A stretch of 64,000 bases of DNA from Rhynchopus sp. YZ270_cl-10. Its lineage: Eukaryota > Euglenozoa > Diplonemea > Diplonemida > Diplonemidae. This document shows positions 41,127 to 49,351 of this stretch, piece by piece (position 1 is the first letter of the stretch; every line of letters begins with the position of its first letter). Below the pieces are notes generated by a model. That model saw nothing but the letters and a program-made list of their open reading frames with translations. It did no database searches and was not told the DNA's origin. The stretch covers positions 1,203,001 to 1,267,000 of the forward strand of contig OZ037905.1 in the NCBI GenBank assembly GCA_964035575.1, given 5' to 3'. The position numbers were made by a program, and so were the translations under genes.

Positions 41127-44100
41127 ATGCTGGTGTTCGGGGTCAGCCTTGCGGGGCGAGAAGGACAGAGTGGCTGTGTGATGATGCGGGTGTGGCAAAA
41201 GGGGTGTGTACAGATAGAGTTTTGGTTCGACTGGTGGTGCAACCTCTGGGAGGTCTTCACCTCCTTGCGTCAGCCTGACCCCTGCTGGGTAGCCGAGGCA
41301 CCTGAGTGGGGAGTGTTTGTGTCGTTCGCGGTCCTGGATCTGTGGAAGGACAGACGCGCCCCTACCCTCAGTCATCTCATTTTGTGGCTGGTGGGCAGGA
41401 GGACCAGGAGGACGCGACGAGGACACCGGTCCTTGAACTGGACCAAGTCACAGGCGGGCAGGCTCCGTCGGCGCAAGGCGCCCTGCAATCGTCCGCCCTC
41501 CCCGGCAGCGCACCCAGTTTTCCGCAGGATCAGGGTCGCCGATGCGTTGAGAGGTGCTTTGCAGTGTGTGGCCATCTGGGTTCTGGTTTTTGTGGGGTCT
41601 GAGCTTGGGAGGTCAGCGCCACATGCTTTGGGTTGTGCGCTGTTTCGGGACGCGGAGGTGCTGGGGGTGGGTCTGCTGCGGGGACTGTGCCGCGCACGCA
41701 GGGGGTGGCGGTGGCTGGAAGGGGCGAGCGAGCGAGTGCACCGATGGACCGGAGGGATCCGAGTGGCTGCCAGCTTGGTGAGAGCCAGTGTGATGGGGGT
41801 GGGTCAGTTGTCGGTGCGTGCAGCCGAGTGGGTGTGGGTTGCATGGTCCGCAGGTGGTTGTTTGGCGGGTTTTGTGGCACTGGTCGGCGTCGCGCGCCCA
41901 CTTGGCTGGGTTCTTCTCTTGGAGGTGCACCGTGTGGCAGCACGCAGGTGGACTCGTAGGATCGGGATGGCATTTGGCATGCTGGCGGTGTCCCTACTGG
42001 TCTTGCTGTCGTTGTTGTGGCGAGCGGTGACGCCCTGGGACCTGCGCCCTGCCCCTGCTGATCCGGAGCACCCGGTAAGCTTGTCCCCGTTTGCGTTGAC
42101 CGGTGGGTGCGCAAACGTGAACGCTCCTGCGTATACAGAGCAGGCGGTGTCTGTGGACGCGACTCTGGCGAAGTTTGGAGCTAAACGCATCCCCAACGTG
42201 TCTACTAATGATTGTGGTTATGTGGCACTACACCTCTGGGACCACGACACGCAGCCGGACGTGAGGGCAATGCGCAAGCAGCTGTATGACACAGCAGTGG
42301 AGGTGTCGAACCGCCTGGTGCAGGTGCTGGGGTCGCAGGAGGCCATGACGGAGTTTGCCAATGGTGTGACCGGCGAGGCCCACCTCAACCACTTGGGGCT
42401 TCAGCTCACCGCGACAGCATCCCGCATCAACATCGTGGTGGTGCAGGCGTCGGAAGAGAACCCCCTCGTGCGCATCACCCCTGGTAGCAAAAGAGTCGCC
42501 AAGTCGTACGCGGAGAGCTTCCAAGCGAAACTTCCCACGGTCGTCATCGCTCTCTGTGACTCTCACTTTGAGGCAGTGGAGCTTGTCCCGGAGGTGGGGA
42601 AGACCAAGGAGGGGATGGCAGAGAAGATGAGGAAGGAGGCTCGGCAGGCAGTGCTGGACACAGCGCATTTGGATGGCATCATCCCCACCAACACCACCAC
42701 CACCGCCCCCCTGGCTACCAAGCTGGGACATATCAATGCGGATCGGGTGTTCTGCCCCTTTGATGGATGCAGAGCGGGAATTTTGTCTTCGAGTGATGCG
42801 GTCGGGGGCCTGTCTCGTAAGGGCTTGCTGCAGCACATGCGTCGCCACCAGGCGGATGGGGCGTACATCCCCGACGAACTGTTGGGCCACTTGGGCATGT
42901 CGCGCTGTGCGAACGATCAGTGCGACATGCTATTGCCGCAGAGCAAGGAGGTCTGCAACACCTGTACGGTGCACTTTGGCGAAGAAGGCTTCACCGCTCC
43001 GTCTCCCTCCAGTCGAGGAATGCTGACAGATCAGGATGACCTCCCCTCCTTTGAAGTCATGGGGACCACCAGGATCCAGCTGAAGGGCGGGTGCCCAGAC
43101 AAACACCTGCAGCTGTACAGCGAGCTCTTCCTGAGGGTTCTTATGGACATCCTTGAGTACCAAGACGAGGTGGCATGGAAGCGCCTTGCACTGTTCTTCA
43201 CTGTGTTGCACCGGACACGGACAGAACGAGGGGGCAAGGACCAGGAGCGACGTTTGACGAGCACCTGGGGGAAGGACTTGGAGGCTTGGAAGGCTGGCCA
43301 GTATGTCGCCCTGTGGGAGCAAACGGTAGAGGAGCGGAAGCCAAGGCCCTCTGGGTGGTCGGATGAGGACACTGACGAAGGGAGACGGAAGCGCACCATC
43401 GCCAAAGCGAGAGCAGGACTCCCGAGCCAGGCCATGTCTTGCGCTACCAGCGACGGCCTCGCCCCACAGACACCGGCGACGCTGGAAAAGCTTCAGACGA
43501 AGCACCCAGCCGCTGCCGACTCCAAGGCCCTGGAGCAGGCGGATTGGCCCCAGCCTCAGGAGGTCCCACCGGTGACAGTGGTGGAGGTGATGAAGGCCCT
43601 GCGGAGCATGCCGAAGTCATCGGCGGCGGGTCCCTCGAACGTGACGGGCGCGCACCTTCGTACACTTTGCCTACAGAGGCGGGCTAAGGGCACTTTGGCA
43701 GCGCTGGCCGCAGTGTTGACGTCTTTGGCACGAGGAAATGCTCCAGTGGAGGTGGCTGAGTTCTTCGCCGGCGCTAACTTGGTGGCTCTCCGGAAGCCTG
43801 CAAAGGGGCCGGGCCTGGAGGAGGACGTGCGACCGATTGCGGTTGGGGACACTCTCCGCAGACTGGTGGGAAAGATTCTGTCGGCGCGAGTGCGGGTGCC
43901 TGCTAGGACGCTTCTTCTTCGAGGGAACCAGGTGGGGGTGGCAACGGCAAGGGGGGCGGCAGTGGCGACTGATGTTATCTCGCAGTACGCCGTGCGCAAC
44001 CGCGGAAAAGGTAAAGTCATTTTGAAAATTGACTACCGTAACGCGTTCAACTGCGTAGACCGCCTGTCGATGCTAAGAGCGGTCGACGCCAACCTCCCCG

Positions 44101-44723
44101 AGCTGGCCCCATGGGTGCGATGGTGTTACCTGGAGCACTCTAGCCTGTTCTATGGTGGGGATACCATAAAGTCTCAGCGCGGAGCTCAACAAGGAGATCC
44201 CTTGGGCCCGCTTCTCTTCTCCCTGACCATCCACCAGATGGCGCTAGAGCTGAAGGGGCACCCAGGCCTGGATGGGACTTTGTGGTACCTCGATGACGGC
44301 TCTCTGCGGGGGTCCCCTAAGGCGGTTTTTGAGGCGTACCAGGTTCTGTGCACTCGTAGCTCCGAACTGGGGTTGGAGGTGAACGCGAACAAGTGTGAGC
44401 TCATCTCCACTGGTGGCGTCTCCAAGGAGGATCTCGAGGCCGTGGGGTTCACGTTGAACGAGGGACAGGACGCCATGGGTGAAGGCGGGTTCCGGCTGTT
44501 GGATGTGGATGGGTTCGACTTCTTGGGCATCCCCATTGGGTCTGCGGCTTTCTGCGAGGAGTACATGGCCCAGAAGGTGGACGATTCCCGCCCTGGAAGC
44601 CCTTGTGGACCTCGGGGACTCCCAGGCAGCCTTCTACGTACTGAGATACTGCGAAGGCTACTGCCGCATGGTGTTCTACATGCGGGGGATCCCACAGTGC
44701 GCGGAGTACCTGACGGCCTTTGA
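41127..44723 (+). CDS. Retrotransposon ORF, 5' part: OTU-like, C2H2 finger, reverse transcriptase
   Basis: The N-terminal 300 or so residues are basic and hydrophobic by turns and unassigned. An OTU-like region follows, with a candidate Cys in NDCGYVALHLW (Cys codon 42213-42215) and a candidate His in SHFEAVEL (about 42550). The C2H2 finger reads CPFDGC...HMRRH, with CANDQC and CNTC pairs after it. Reverse transcriptase motifs are clear: KIDYRNAFN (catalytic Asp codon 44031-44033), RGAQQGDPLGPLLFSL, and YLDD (44286-44297). The frame leaves the RT/thumb sequence near 44580 and ends at 44723; coding similarity continues in the +1 frame. That points to one frameshift mutation, although programmed frameshifting cannot be excluded. 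Confidence 0.8.
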   Translation: MLVFGVSLAGREGQSGCVMMRVWQKGCVQIEFWFDWWCNLWEVFTSLRQPDPCWVAEAPEWGVFVSFAVLDLWKDRRAPTLSHLILWLVGRRTRRTRRGHRSLNWTKSQAGRLRRRKAPCNRPPSPAAHPVFRRIRVADALRGALQCVAIWVLVFVGSELGRSAPHALGCALFRDAEVLGVGLLRGLCRARRGWRWLEGASERVHRWTGGIRVAASLVRASVMGVGQLSVRAAEWVWVAWSAGGCLAGFVALVGVARPLGWVLLLEVHRVAARRWTRRIGMAFGMLAVSLLVLLSLLWRAVTPWDLRPAPADPEHPVSLSPFALTGGCANVNAPAYTEQAVSVDATLAKFGAKRIPNVSTNDCGYVALHLWDHDTQPDVRAMRKQLYDTAVEVSNRLVQVLGSQEAMTEFANGVTGEAHLNHLGLQLTATASRINIVVVQASEENPLVRITPGSKRVAKSYAESFQAKLPTVVIALCDSHFEAVELVPEVGKTKEGMAEKMRKEARQAVLDTAHLDGIIPTNTTTTAPLATKLGHINADRVFCPFDGCRAGILSSSDAVGGLSRKGLLQHMRRHQADGAYIPDELLGHLGMSRCANDQCDMLLPQSKEVCNTCTVHFGEEGFTAPSPSSRGMLTDQDDLPSFEVMGTTRIQLKGGCPDKHLQLYSELFLRVLMDILEYQDEVAWKRLALFFTVLHRTRTERGGKDQERRLTSTWGKDLEAWKAGQYVALWEQTVEERKPRPSGWSDEDTDEGRRKRTIAKARAGLPSQAMSCATSDGLAPQTPATLEKLQTKHPAAADSKALEQADWPQPQEVPPVTVVEVMKALRSMPKSSAAGPSNVTGAHLRTLCLQRRAKGTLAALAAVLTSLARGNAPVEVAEFFAGANLVALRKPAKGPGLEEDVRPIAVGDTLRRLVGKILSARVRVPARTLLLRGNQVGVATARGAAVATDVISQYAVRNRGKGKVILKIDYRNAFNCVDRLSMLRAVDANLPELAPWVRWCYLEHSSLFYGGDTIKSQRGAQQGDPLGPLLFSLTIHQMALELKGHPGLDGTLWYLDDGSLRGSPKAVFEAYQVLCTRSSELGLEVNANKCELISTGGVSKEDLEAVGFTLNEGQDAMGEGGFRLLDVDGFDFLGIPIGSAAFCEEYMAQKVDDSRPGSPCGPRGLPGSLLRTEILRRLLPHGVLHAGDPTVRGVPDGL

Positions 44724-46454
44724 CGACCTGATCGACAGGTGCCTGGCTGCGCTTCTGCATGACCCGGATGGGGCGCTGCCGGAGTTGGCAAGGGCGCAGG
44801 CGGCGCTTCCTGTGGCGCTTGGGGGGCTGGGTATCCGTCGCACCGTGGACCATCGGACAGCTGCGTCCCTCGCCTCTCAGTCAGGGAACCTGCAACTGTC
44901 GCAGGCCTTGGACCCTGCCTTCACCTGGGATGAGGAGAGATGGAACAGCGCGGCTGAGGAGTACAACTCCAGGGTACCGGTGGCGTTTCACGTGGACAGG
45001 GCCCAGCCGAAGAAGATCCTGGAGCAGCAGAGTCTGTCATCTGCGGTGATTGACGCCCAGGCAGACAAGTTGATGCAACAGCTCTGCATGCGAGACCGAG
45101 CACGGATGAAGTCCCTTCTCCTGCCGCTTTCCGGGACGTACCTCACGGCGACACCCTCAGCAAGGAACCAGATGTCTTCAGCGGATTTTGCGGTTGTGAC
45201 CCGTTTCCGACTAGGGGTGGCCATCCATGCGGAGGGAACGACTTGCTCGGCATGTCAGGGGGGGCAGAAAAGGGTTGTCATGGACTCCTTTGGCGACCAC
45301 ACCTTTGGCTGCCCCTACTCCAAACACCGCGTCGCCCGCCACAACGCCTTGCGGGATTCGGTGTACCGAGCTGCTCAAGGGGCGGGCTTGGACCCTGCTT
45401 TGGAGGAGACCGTGCGAGTGGAGTTGGAGTCGAAGAAGCGGCCAGGCGACGTCTACCTCCCAGTAGGAGTGGCGGAAAATGGACCTCGTTGTTTGGACAT
45501 CACCCACGTGTGCCCCACCTTGCCTTCCTACAGAACAGGGGCCTCGAAGTTTGTGGGCTGGTCGGCGAAGAACCAGGGCCAGGTCAAACGGGAGAAGCAC
45601 GAGCGGGATTTGAACAAGATCAATACCAAGTTCTCCCCTATTGTGTTTGAAGCCTTCGGGGGTGCAGGCGACGAGGCGAACCTCTTGATTGCGCAGCTTG
45701 GAGGCCTGACGACGGGACAGACGTCGCACCTGACAGGGTCGGCAGAGTTGCGCATCCGGGAGAGCATTGCGGTGGCGTACCAGAAAAAGGTCGCATCTTC
45801 CTTTCTGGAGCGGGGTGCTATGTGTGTAGGGATTGCCACCCTGAAGCGGGAGCCGTGTGTGGAGGTAGATGTGGCACCGTCTGCAGAGGACATGGACCGG
45901 TTTGGACGCCGCAGTGCAGGGGCCGTGGAACCTCTCTGTGACGATGCGAACCCTGACGACGATATGAGTCGTCCTGCAGACCGAACGGAGGAGCAGCAGG
46001 GGAAGCGCAAGAGGGACGTGAAGCCGGACCACGTGGAGCCACCGAGGAAGCGGACCGGGAGGTTCGATTCGGCCACCGTGATTCCGGAAGGGCCTGGTCT
46101 CGATGTGGTGCGTGAGTGGGAGTTTTTGCGTGAGTGCCCGGCAGCGCAGAGGCCTCGGGCGACGGAGCAGGCGGCCAAGCTGGGAGCCTCGAAGGTGACT
46201 TGGTCGTTTGTGGCGGGGGACTGTGCTTTTGAGGCTTTGCTCTTCGCCACCGGGCGCACGGATTTGACGGTGGAGGGTCTGCGCCAGGCGGCAGTGAAGA
46301 AGGTCCAGGGCCGCGCTGATCTGTCGAGTGCGGCTGTCCCTAATTTTGGGGTCTGGCAGCGGCTGATGACGAGTGGGGACAGAGGAGACGAGCGTACGTG
46401 GGCGGATGCCATTGCAGTGGCGGGGGCAGGGGAGGCTCTTGAGGTATCTGTGGT
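41127..46454 (+). mobile_element. Non-LTR retrotransposon with REL endonuclease and OTU-like regions, 3'-truncated
   Basis: The domain order is that of R2/CRE/NeSL-like elements. It runs: OTU-like cysteine peptidase region (about 42170-42590), C2H2 finger (about 42750-42850), reverse transcriptase (about 43570-44560), zinc knuckle (about 45244-45350), PD-(D/E)xK restriction-like endonuclease (about 45350-45830), and a second OTU-like region (from about 46190). The reading frame shifts once, near 44580, otherwise both parts are open. The 5' limit is uncertain: the frame stays open back through the CAG/CAA repeats, and 41127 is merely the first in-frame ATG after them. The 3' end is lost: at 46455 the sequence becomes the tail of a CCCH gene, inside the second OTU region. 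The exact clade is not assigned. Confidence 0.8.
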
Positions 46455-46662
46455 CATCCATCTCTGCCGCGAACTTGACTTGGAGAACCTTGCATCACCG
46501 TGCCCTTCCAGTACTTGCTCTAGCAGTGAATCCTATGCGGACACCTGGCAGGGTGGCAGCACGTCAAGCAGCAGCAAATCCAGTGTCGATACCCTATCCC
46601 CTTCTTCAGCATCTGAAGGAACTTTCATGGCACTGAGCAGGTTTGCTGCACACTGGGTTTAA
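44581..46662 (+). CDS. Retrotransposon ORF, 3' part, fused in frame to the CCCH-protein tail
   Basis: The frame picks up the thumb region (IPALEALVDLGDSQAAF). It continues through a zinc knuckle, CSAC...GDHTFGCPYSKHRVARHN, to the restriction-like endonuclease, with Asp codons in RPGDVYLP (45448) and CLDITH (45496) and a following lysine-rich KREKHERD. A basic linker (GKRKRDVKPDHVEPPRKR) follows, then an OTU-like start with Cys in GDCAFEALLF (46222-46224). The OTU region should continue to its catalytic His, but at 46455 the reading frame passes into the last 69 residues and stop codon of the CCCH gene. Any product would be a chimera. Whether it is expressed is unknown. Confidence 0.75.
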   Translation, partial: TIPALEALVDLGDSQAAFYVLRYCEGYCRMVFYMRGIPQCAEYLTAFDDLIDRCLAALLHDPDGALPELARAQAALPVALGGLGIRRTVDHRTAASLASQSGNLQLSQALDPAFTWDEERWNSAAEEYNSRVPVAFHVDRAQPKKILEQQSLSSAVIDAQADKLMQQLCMRDRARMKSLLLPLSGTYLTATPSARNQMSSADFAVVTRFRLGVAIHAEGTTCSACQGGQKRVVMDSFGDHTFGCPYSKHRVARHNALRDSVYRAAQGAGLDPALEETVRVELESKKRPGDVYLPVGVAENGPRCLDITHVCPTLPSYRTGASKFVGWSAKNQGQVKREKHERDLNKINTKFSPIVFEAFGGAGDEANLLIAQLGGLTTGQTSHLTGSAELRIRESIAVAYQKKVASSFLERGAMCVGIATLKREPCVEVDVAPSAEDMDRFGRRSAGAVEPLCDDANPDDDMSRPADRTEEQQGKRKRDVKPDHVEPPRKRTGRFDSATVIPEGPGLDVVREWEFLRECPAAQRPRATEQAAKLGASKVTWSFVAGDCAFEALLFATGRTDLTVEGLRQAAVKKVQGRADLSSAAVPNFGVWQRLMTSGDRGDERTWADAIAVAGAGEALEVSVVIHLCRELDLENLASPCPSSTCSSSESYADTWQGGSTSSSSKSSVDTLSPSSASEGTFMALSRFAAHWV
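46455..46662 (+). pseudogene. CCCH zinc-finger gene, 3' fragment
   Basis: These are the last 69 codons of the CCCH protein found whole at 53290 and 60548, with the same stop and the same overlapping AATAAA. Both zinc fingers are lost apart from the final His. The fragment is in frame with the retrotransposon ORF upstream. Confidence 0.9.
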
Positions 46663-46690
46663 TAAAACAAAAAAGAAAAACAAAAACAAA

Positions 46691-46706
46691 AAAGAAAGCA
46701 TATATG
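46691..46706. repeat. Target-site duplication, left
   Basis: AAAGAAAGCATATATG is repeated exactly at 47111-47126 and is present only once in copies 2 and 3 (for example from about 53994), which shows the empty site. Confidence 0.92.
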
Positions 46707-47110
46707 TTCCCCGCCGAGCCCCCACGTCCTGGGCTGGACGTTAAATTGCATCCGGGGGCCCTTTTGTGGCACTCCTCCTGAAACTCTATGAAGGTCTGAC
46801 CTGAGGGTAAAAGGTGCTGGGTATGCTACCCTGGGTGCTGAAGGCAGGCACACAACATGTGTGGAGGGACCTGCAGAGCCCTAGCCAGTGAAGCCAAGGA
46901 GGCCCCCCTAGGAAACTAGGGAACGGATTGGAAGAGACCTCGCCGGCAGCCGGGAACCCTCCCTGGGCTAGTACAATGATGAAACTTCAATCTTAAGTCC
47001 ACACCCATGTGGCGGCCGCTTTGGCATGCGTCTGTAAGGACAGCCTTGACTGATACTTTCTGTATTAGCACACGATTGCCTCCCTGAAGGCTACGTAGCT
47101 ACCTGAGTAC
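46707..47110. mobile_element. 404-bp insertion with 16-bp target-site duplication
   Basis: The insert lies in the short spacer between the CCCH tail and the 410-aa gene, in copy 1 only. It starts TTCCCCGCCGAGC and ends GCTACCTGAGTAC. It has no poly(A) end and no open frame of note. It contains a short hairpin (ACGTCC/GGACGT near its left end) and a GC-rich middle. The long duplication fits target-primed reverse transcription, so a 5'-truncated non-LTR element (possibly the 3' UTR of the neighbouring family) or a SINE is likely. Orientation is not settled. Confidence 0.7.
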
Positions 47111-47126
47111 AAAGAAAGCATATATG
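47111..47126. repeat. Target-site duplication, right
   Basis: This is the second copy of AAAGAAAGCATATATG, joined directly to the normal spacer of the tandem unit. Confidence 0.92.
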
Positions 47127-47164
47127 CAAAATGAGATACTATTGCAACAGAAAATGCCACCCAC

Positions 47165-47203
47165 CCACCCCTGCTTTTTATTTTCTTCTGATTCTTCTCC
47201 AGT
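47165..47203 (+). promoter_or_regulatory. Candidate splice acceptor upstream of the 410-aa gene
   Basis: A T/C-rich tract (TTTTTATTTTCTTCTGATTC) runs into TTCTCCAG about 95 nt before the ATG. With the AATAAA that overlaps the CCCH stop codon just upstream, it forms a compact processing junction. It recurs in copies 2 (about 54047-54085) and 3 (about 61305-61343). A second possible acceptor, TTTGTAG, ends 2 nt before the ATG after a TACTAATACTA sequence. Confidence 0.4.
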
Positions 47204-47295
47204 TGCTGCCTTCCTCCACGAACACACCAACACAAAACACAGGGCACTAATATATACATTACTAATACTATCACACAACAAACACATTTGTAGCA

Positions 47296-48528
47296 ATGAG
47301 CTCGGTAGATTCTGTTCGGCAGTATTCTGTCACATCAACAACAGGAGGCAGCATAGGAAACACAGACTCAGACTTTGAGCCCAGTGGTTGCTGCTTTAGC
47401 ATCACTGACATTGCAGGACCCACAAATCCAGTGGAGCGAGGGTACGCATCAGTTTTGCTGAATGGCTTACAACTCATACGCTGCAACCTCCCGCTCCCAG
47501 GGAAAGAAGAAACACTCACAGTGTCGGCCGATGAAGACATGAACATCACTGGGGAAAAGGGCGGGCTTGGCATTGACGCTCTCTTTATCACAACGCATGA
47601 TCCGTTTCCTGGGAGTGCGTGGACTGCAACCCTGGAATGTACCTGTGAAGGCCGTGAGGATGTTGAAGTTGATCTTGGGAACCTCATGCAGTCCCAGGAT
47701 GCGTCACACTCTGGCCACTACATTGCATACCACCCAACTACATTCACAGTGAAGGTTCAACACATGCCAATTGACAATGTGAAGCAAGGGTCCGCAGAGA
47801 GGCAACTTGTTAAAGAGGTCAGAGCTATTTTGGAAAACCCACGGCTGAATGTGTGCAGAGGATCTCTGGGGTCTATTGTGCTGAGCAACAAAGCGAAGGA
47901 GAGTCCACTCTACGACAACGTTGTGGGGAAATGCTACGGTGGTGCCTGGCAGGAATTTCTCAGGGCCCATCCTGGGGACTTCTCTCTGTTCCACTATTCT
48001 GATGAGGATATTGTTGAAAATTGTCTTGCGCCACAGATAAAAAAGTCTGATGCACGTGTCTGCCTCTTTGGAACACCGCTCTCTTCAGTGCGCGAAATAG
48101 ACAAGTCGAGAAGCAAGGTCCAACGTGAAGATGAGGAAAATCTTAAAAAGGCCCTGCTCGGAATGCTCTCTGAAGGCCCCATGTCCCAGAAGGAGCTGTT
48201 GCAGAAGTTGAATGGATTTGAAGTGTTCACAAACTCTCTATTCCCAAGCCACTCTCTGCTCATGCGGTTTCTCTCCAGACACGATAAAACATTTGTGTGG
48301 ACAGCAGGGCCCGACCAGCCTACGCGTATTGGCCTGGCCTCTTCTGATAGAATTCTCTGCCACGACAGTCAGCACATAAAACCTAGCACAAGTAGCACAG
48401 CTCAGAAGCACAGCCTACCTCGTTTTCTCAATCAGCACATAGGGTTCAACATGAAGCCAACTTCTCAACAGCAGCCAGTGTACCGACATGATCCATACAG
48501 CACCGTGCCATTCTACTATTCCCAATAA
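47296..48528 (+). CDS. Conserved unknown protein, 410 aa (copy 1)
   Basis: I do not recognise this 410-aa protein with certainty. It has no signal peptide or membrane span. Residues about 168-245 (ERQLVKEVRAILENP through GAWQEFLRAHPGDFSLF) have the look of a winged-helix or LOTUS/OST-HTH domain: helix, GSLGS turn, GG-x-x-EFL and a hydrophobic strand. A second helix-turn-helix-like part (about 275-350, LKKALLGMLSEGPMSQKELLQKL) follows. The C-terminus is Gln/Ser/Tyr-rich (SQQQPVYRHDPYSTVPFYYSQ is its end). An RNA- or nucleic-acid-binding role is therefore possible. It lies between the CCCH gene and actin on the same strand. Its spacer to the CCCH stop in copies 2 and 3 is only about 213 nt. Confidence 0.8.
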   Translation: MSSVDSVRQYSVTSTTGGSIGNTDSDFEPSGCCFSITDIAGPTNPVERGYASVLLNGLQLIRCNLPLPGKEETLTVSADEDMNITGEKGGLGIDALFITTHDPFPGSAWTATLECTCEGREDVEVDLGNLMQSQDASHSGHYIAYHPTTFTVKVQHMPIDNVKQGSAERQLVKEVRAILENPRLNVCRGSLGSIVLSNKAKESPLYDNVVGKCYGGAWQEFLRAHPGDFSLFHYSDEDIVENCLAPQIKKSDARVCLFGTPLSSVREIDKSRSKVQREDEENLKKALLGMLSEGPMSQKELLQKLNGFEVFTNSLFPSHSLLMRFLSRHDKTFVWTAGPDQPTRIGLASSDRILCHDSQHIKPSTSSTAQKHSLPRFLNQHIGFNMKPTSQQQPVYRHDPYSTVPFYYSQ

Positions 48529-49351
48529 TATGTAACTACGCCTGTTCCAAAGATGACCAGTCACCCATATGTGAATCCCTCTACCTACCCTCACATAAAA
48601 CAAAAAGAAAAACAAAAAAAAGAAAGAAAGAAAGAAAGCAAATAAAGAAGGATGCAAAGAGAGAAAGAAAGAAATAAAGATCTTGCACTGTTTCACAAAT
48701 ATGAAGGAAAAAAAGAAAAAAGTGACATCTCCCCCACTCCCTCTGCTTAGACATAGTTTTACCTTCCCCCAGCCAAGAAACAACAACACACCACACCACA
48801 GCTCCAGAGAACCACAACTTCATGTGTGCAAGGGCAGTATGCATGCACACACCTCTCTCGGTTTATAGGCTTCTAGGGAAAGGTTCTAGGCACTCCAGTA
48901 TTGTTACTCCACAAACCCACAACCCGCAAACCGCAAACCCAAAAGGCATGAGGCAATGTCCTCAGAATCCTCCACTGACCCCCCAGTCCTCTCAGTTGCA
49001 AGTCTCCACACCTCTCATCACAGGAACACCTAAGACAACATACAGGGGGGTTGTAATTTATGGACAGATTTTACGGATATTCTGTCCATAAATTTAGTTC
49101 TGTCCATAAAAGCTCAACTTTTTGCGTGTATAAATATTTTTTCAGGATTTTTGGTGCACATGGTGTTTTCTCTTTGGTTTTCTGGTTTCTTGCTGGGTTT
49201 GGAGGTCCCTGCTGTGTGTGTGTGTGGGTTGTGGCCCTGACAGTGAACCACCCACCCCACGTGGCTGACCCCCCCAAACCCCCCCACCACAAGTACCCAC
49301 AGACTCAAACCACAGAACAACACATACCCTTAAACACATACAAACTTCAAC
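48529..49351. other. Spacer between the 410-aa gene and actin (copy 1)
   Basis: The spacer holds an AG-rich low-complexity stretch (48595-48720) with an AATAAA near 48674, CA-rich DNA, the 12-bp inverted-repeat motif block (49057-49110), a TATA-like TGTATAAATATT near 49127, and a T-rich tract before a CA-rich leader. The region 49040-49140 probably contains the actin promoter. The same spacer recurs at 55411-56233 and 62669-63491. Confidence 0.5.
49057..49110. promoter_or_regulatory. Inverted-repeat motif block upstream of actin (copy 1)
   Basis: TTTATGGACAGA (49057-49068) and its exact inverse TCTGTCCATAAA (49081-49092) are separated by 12 bp. A third copy of TCTGTCCATAAA is at 49099-49110. 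The same design occurs downstream of actin at 51258-51320. The block recurs at 55939-55992 and 63197-63250. It may be a dimeric protein-binding site or a relic of mobile-element ends. Confidence 0.6.

Noticed and set aside
39383-41260. Leu-rich - strand open frames and Ala/Thr- or Ala/Pro-rich + frames
   Set aside because: These are shadows of CAG/CAA repeats; all frames lack stops, so openness means little.
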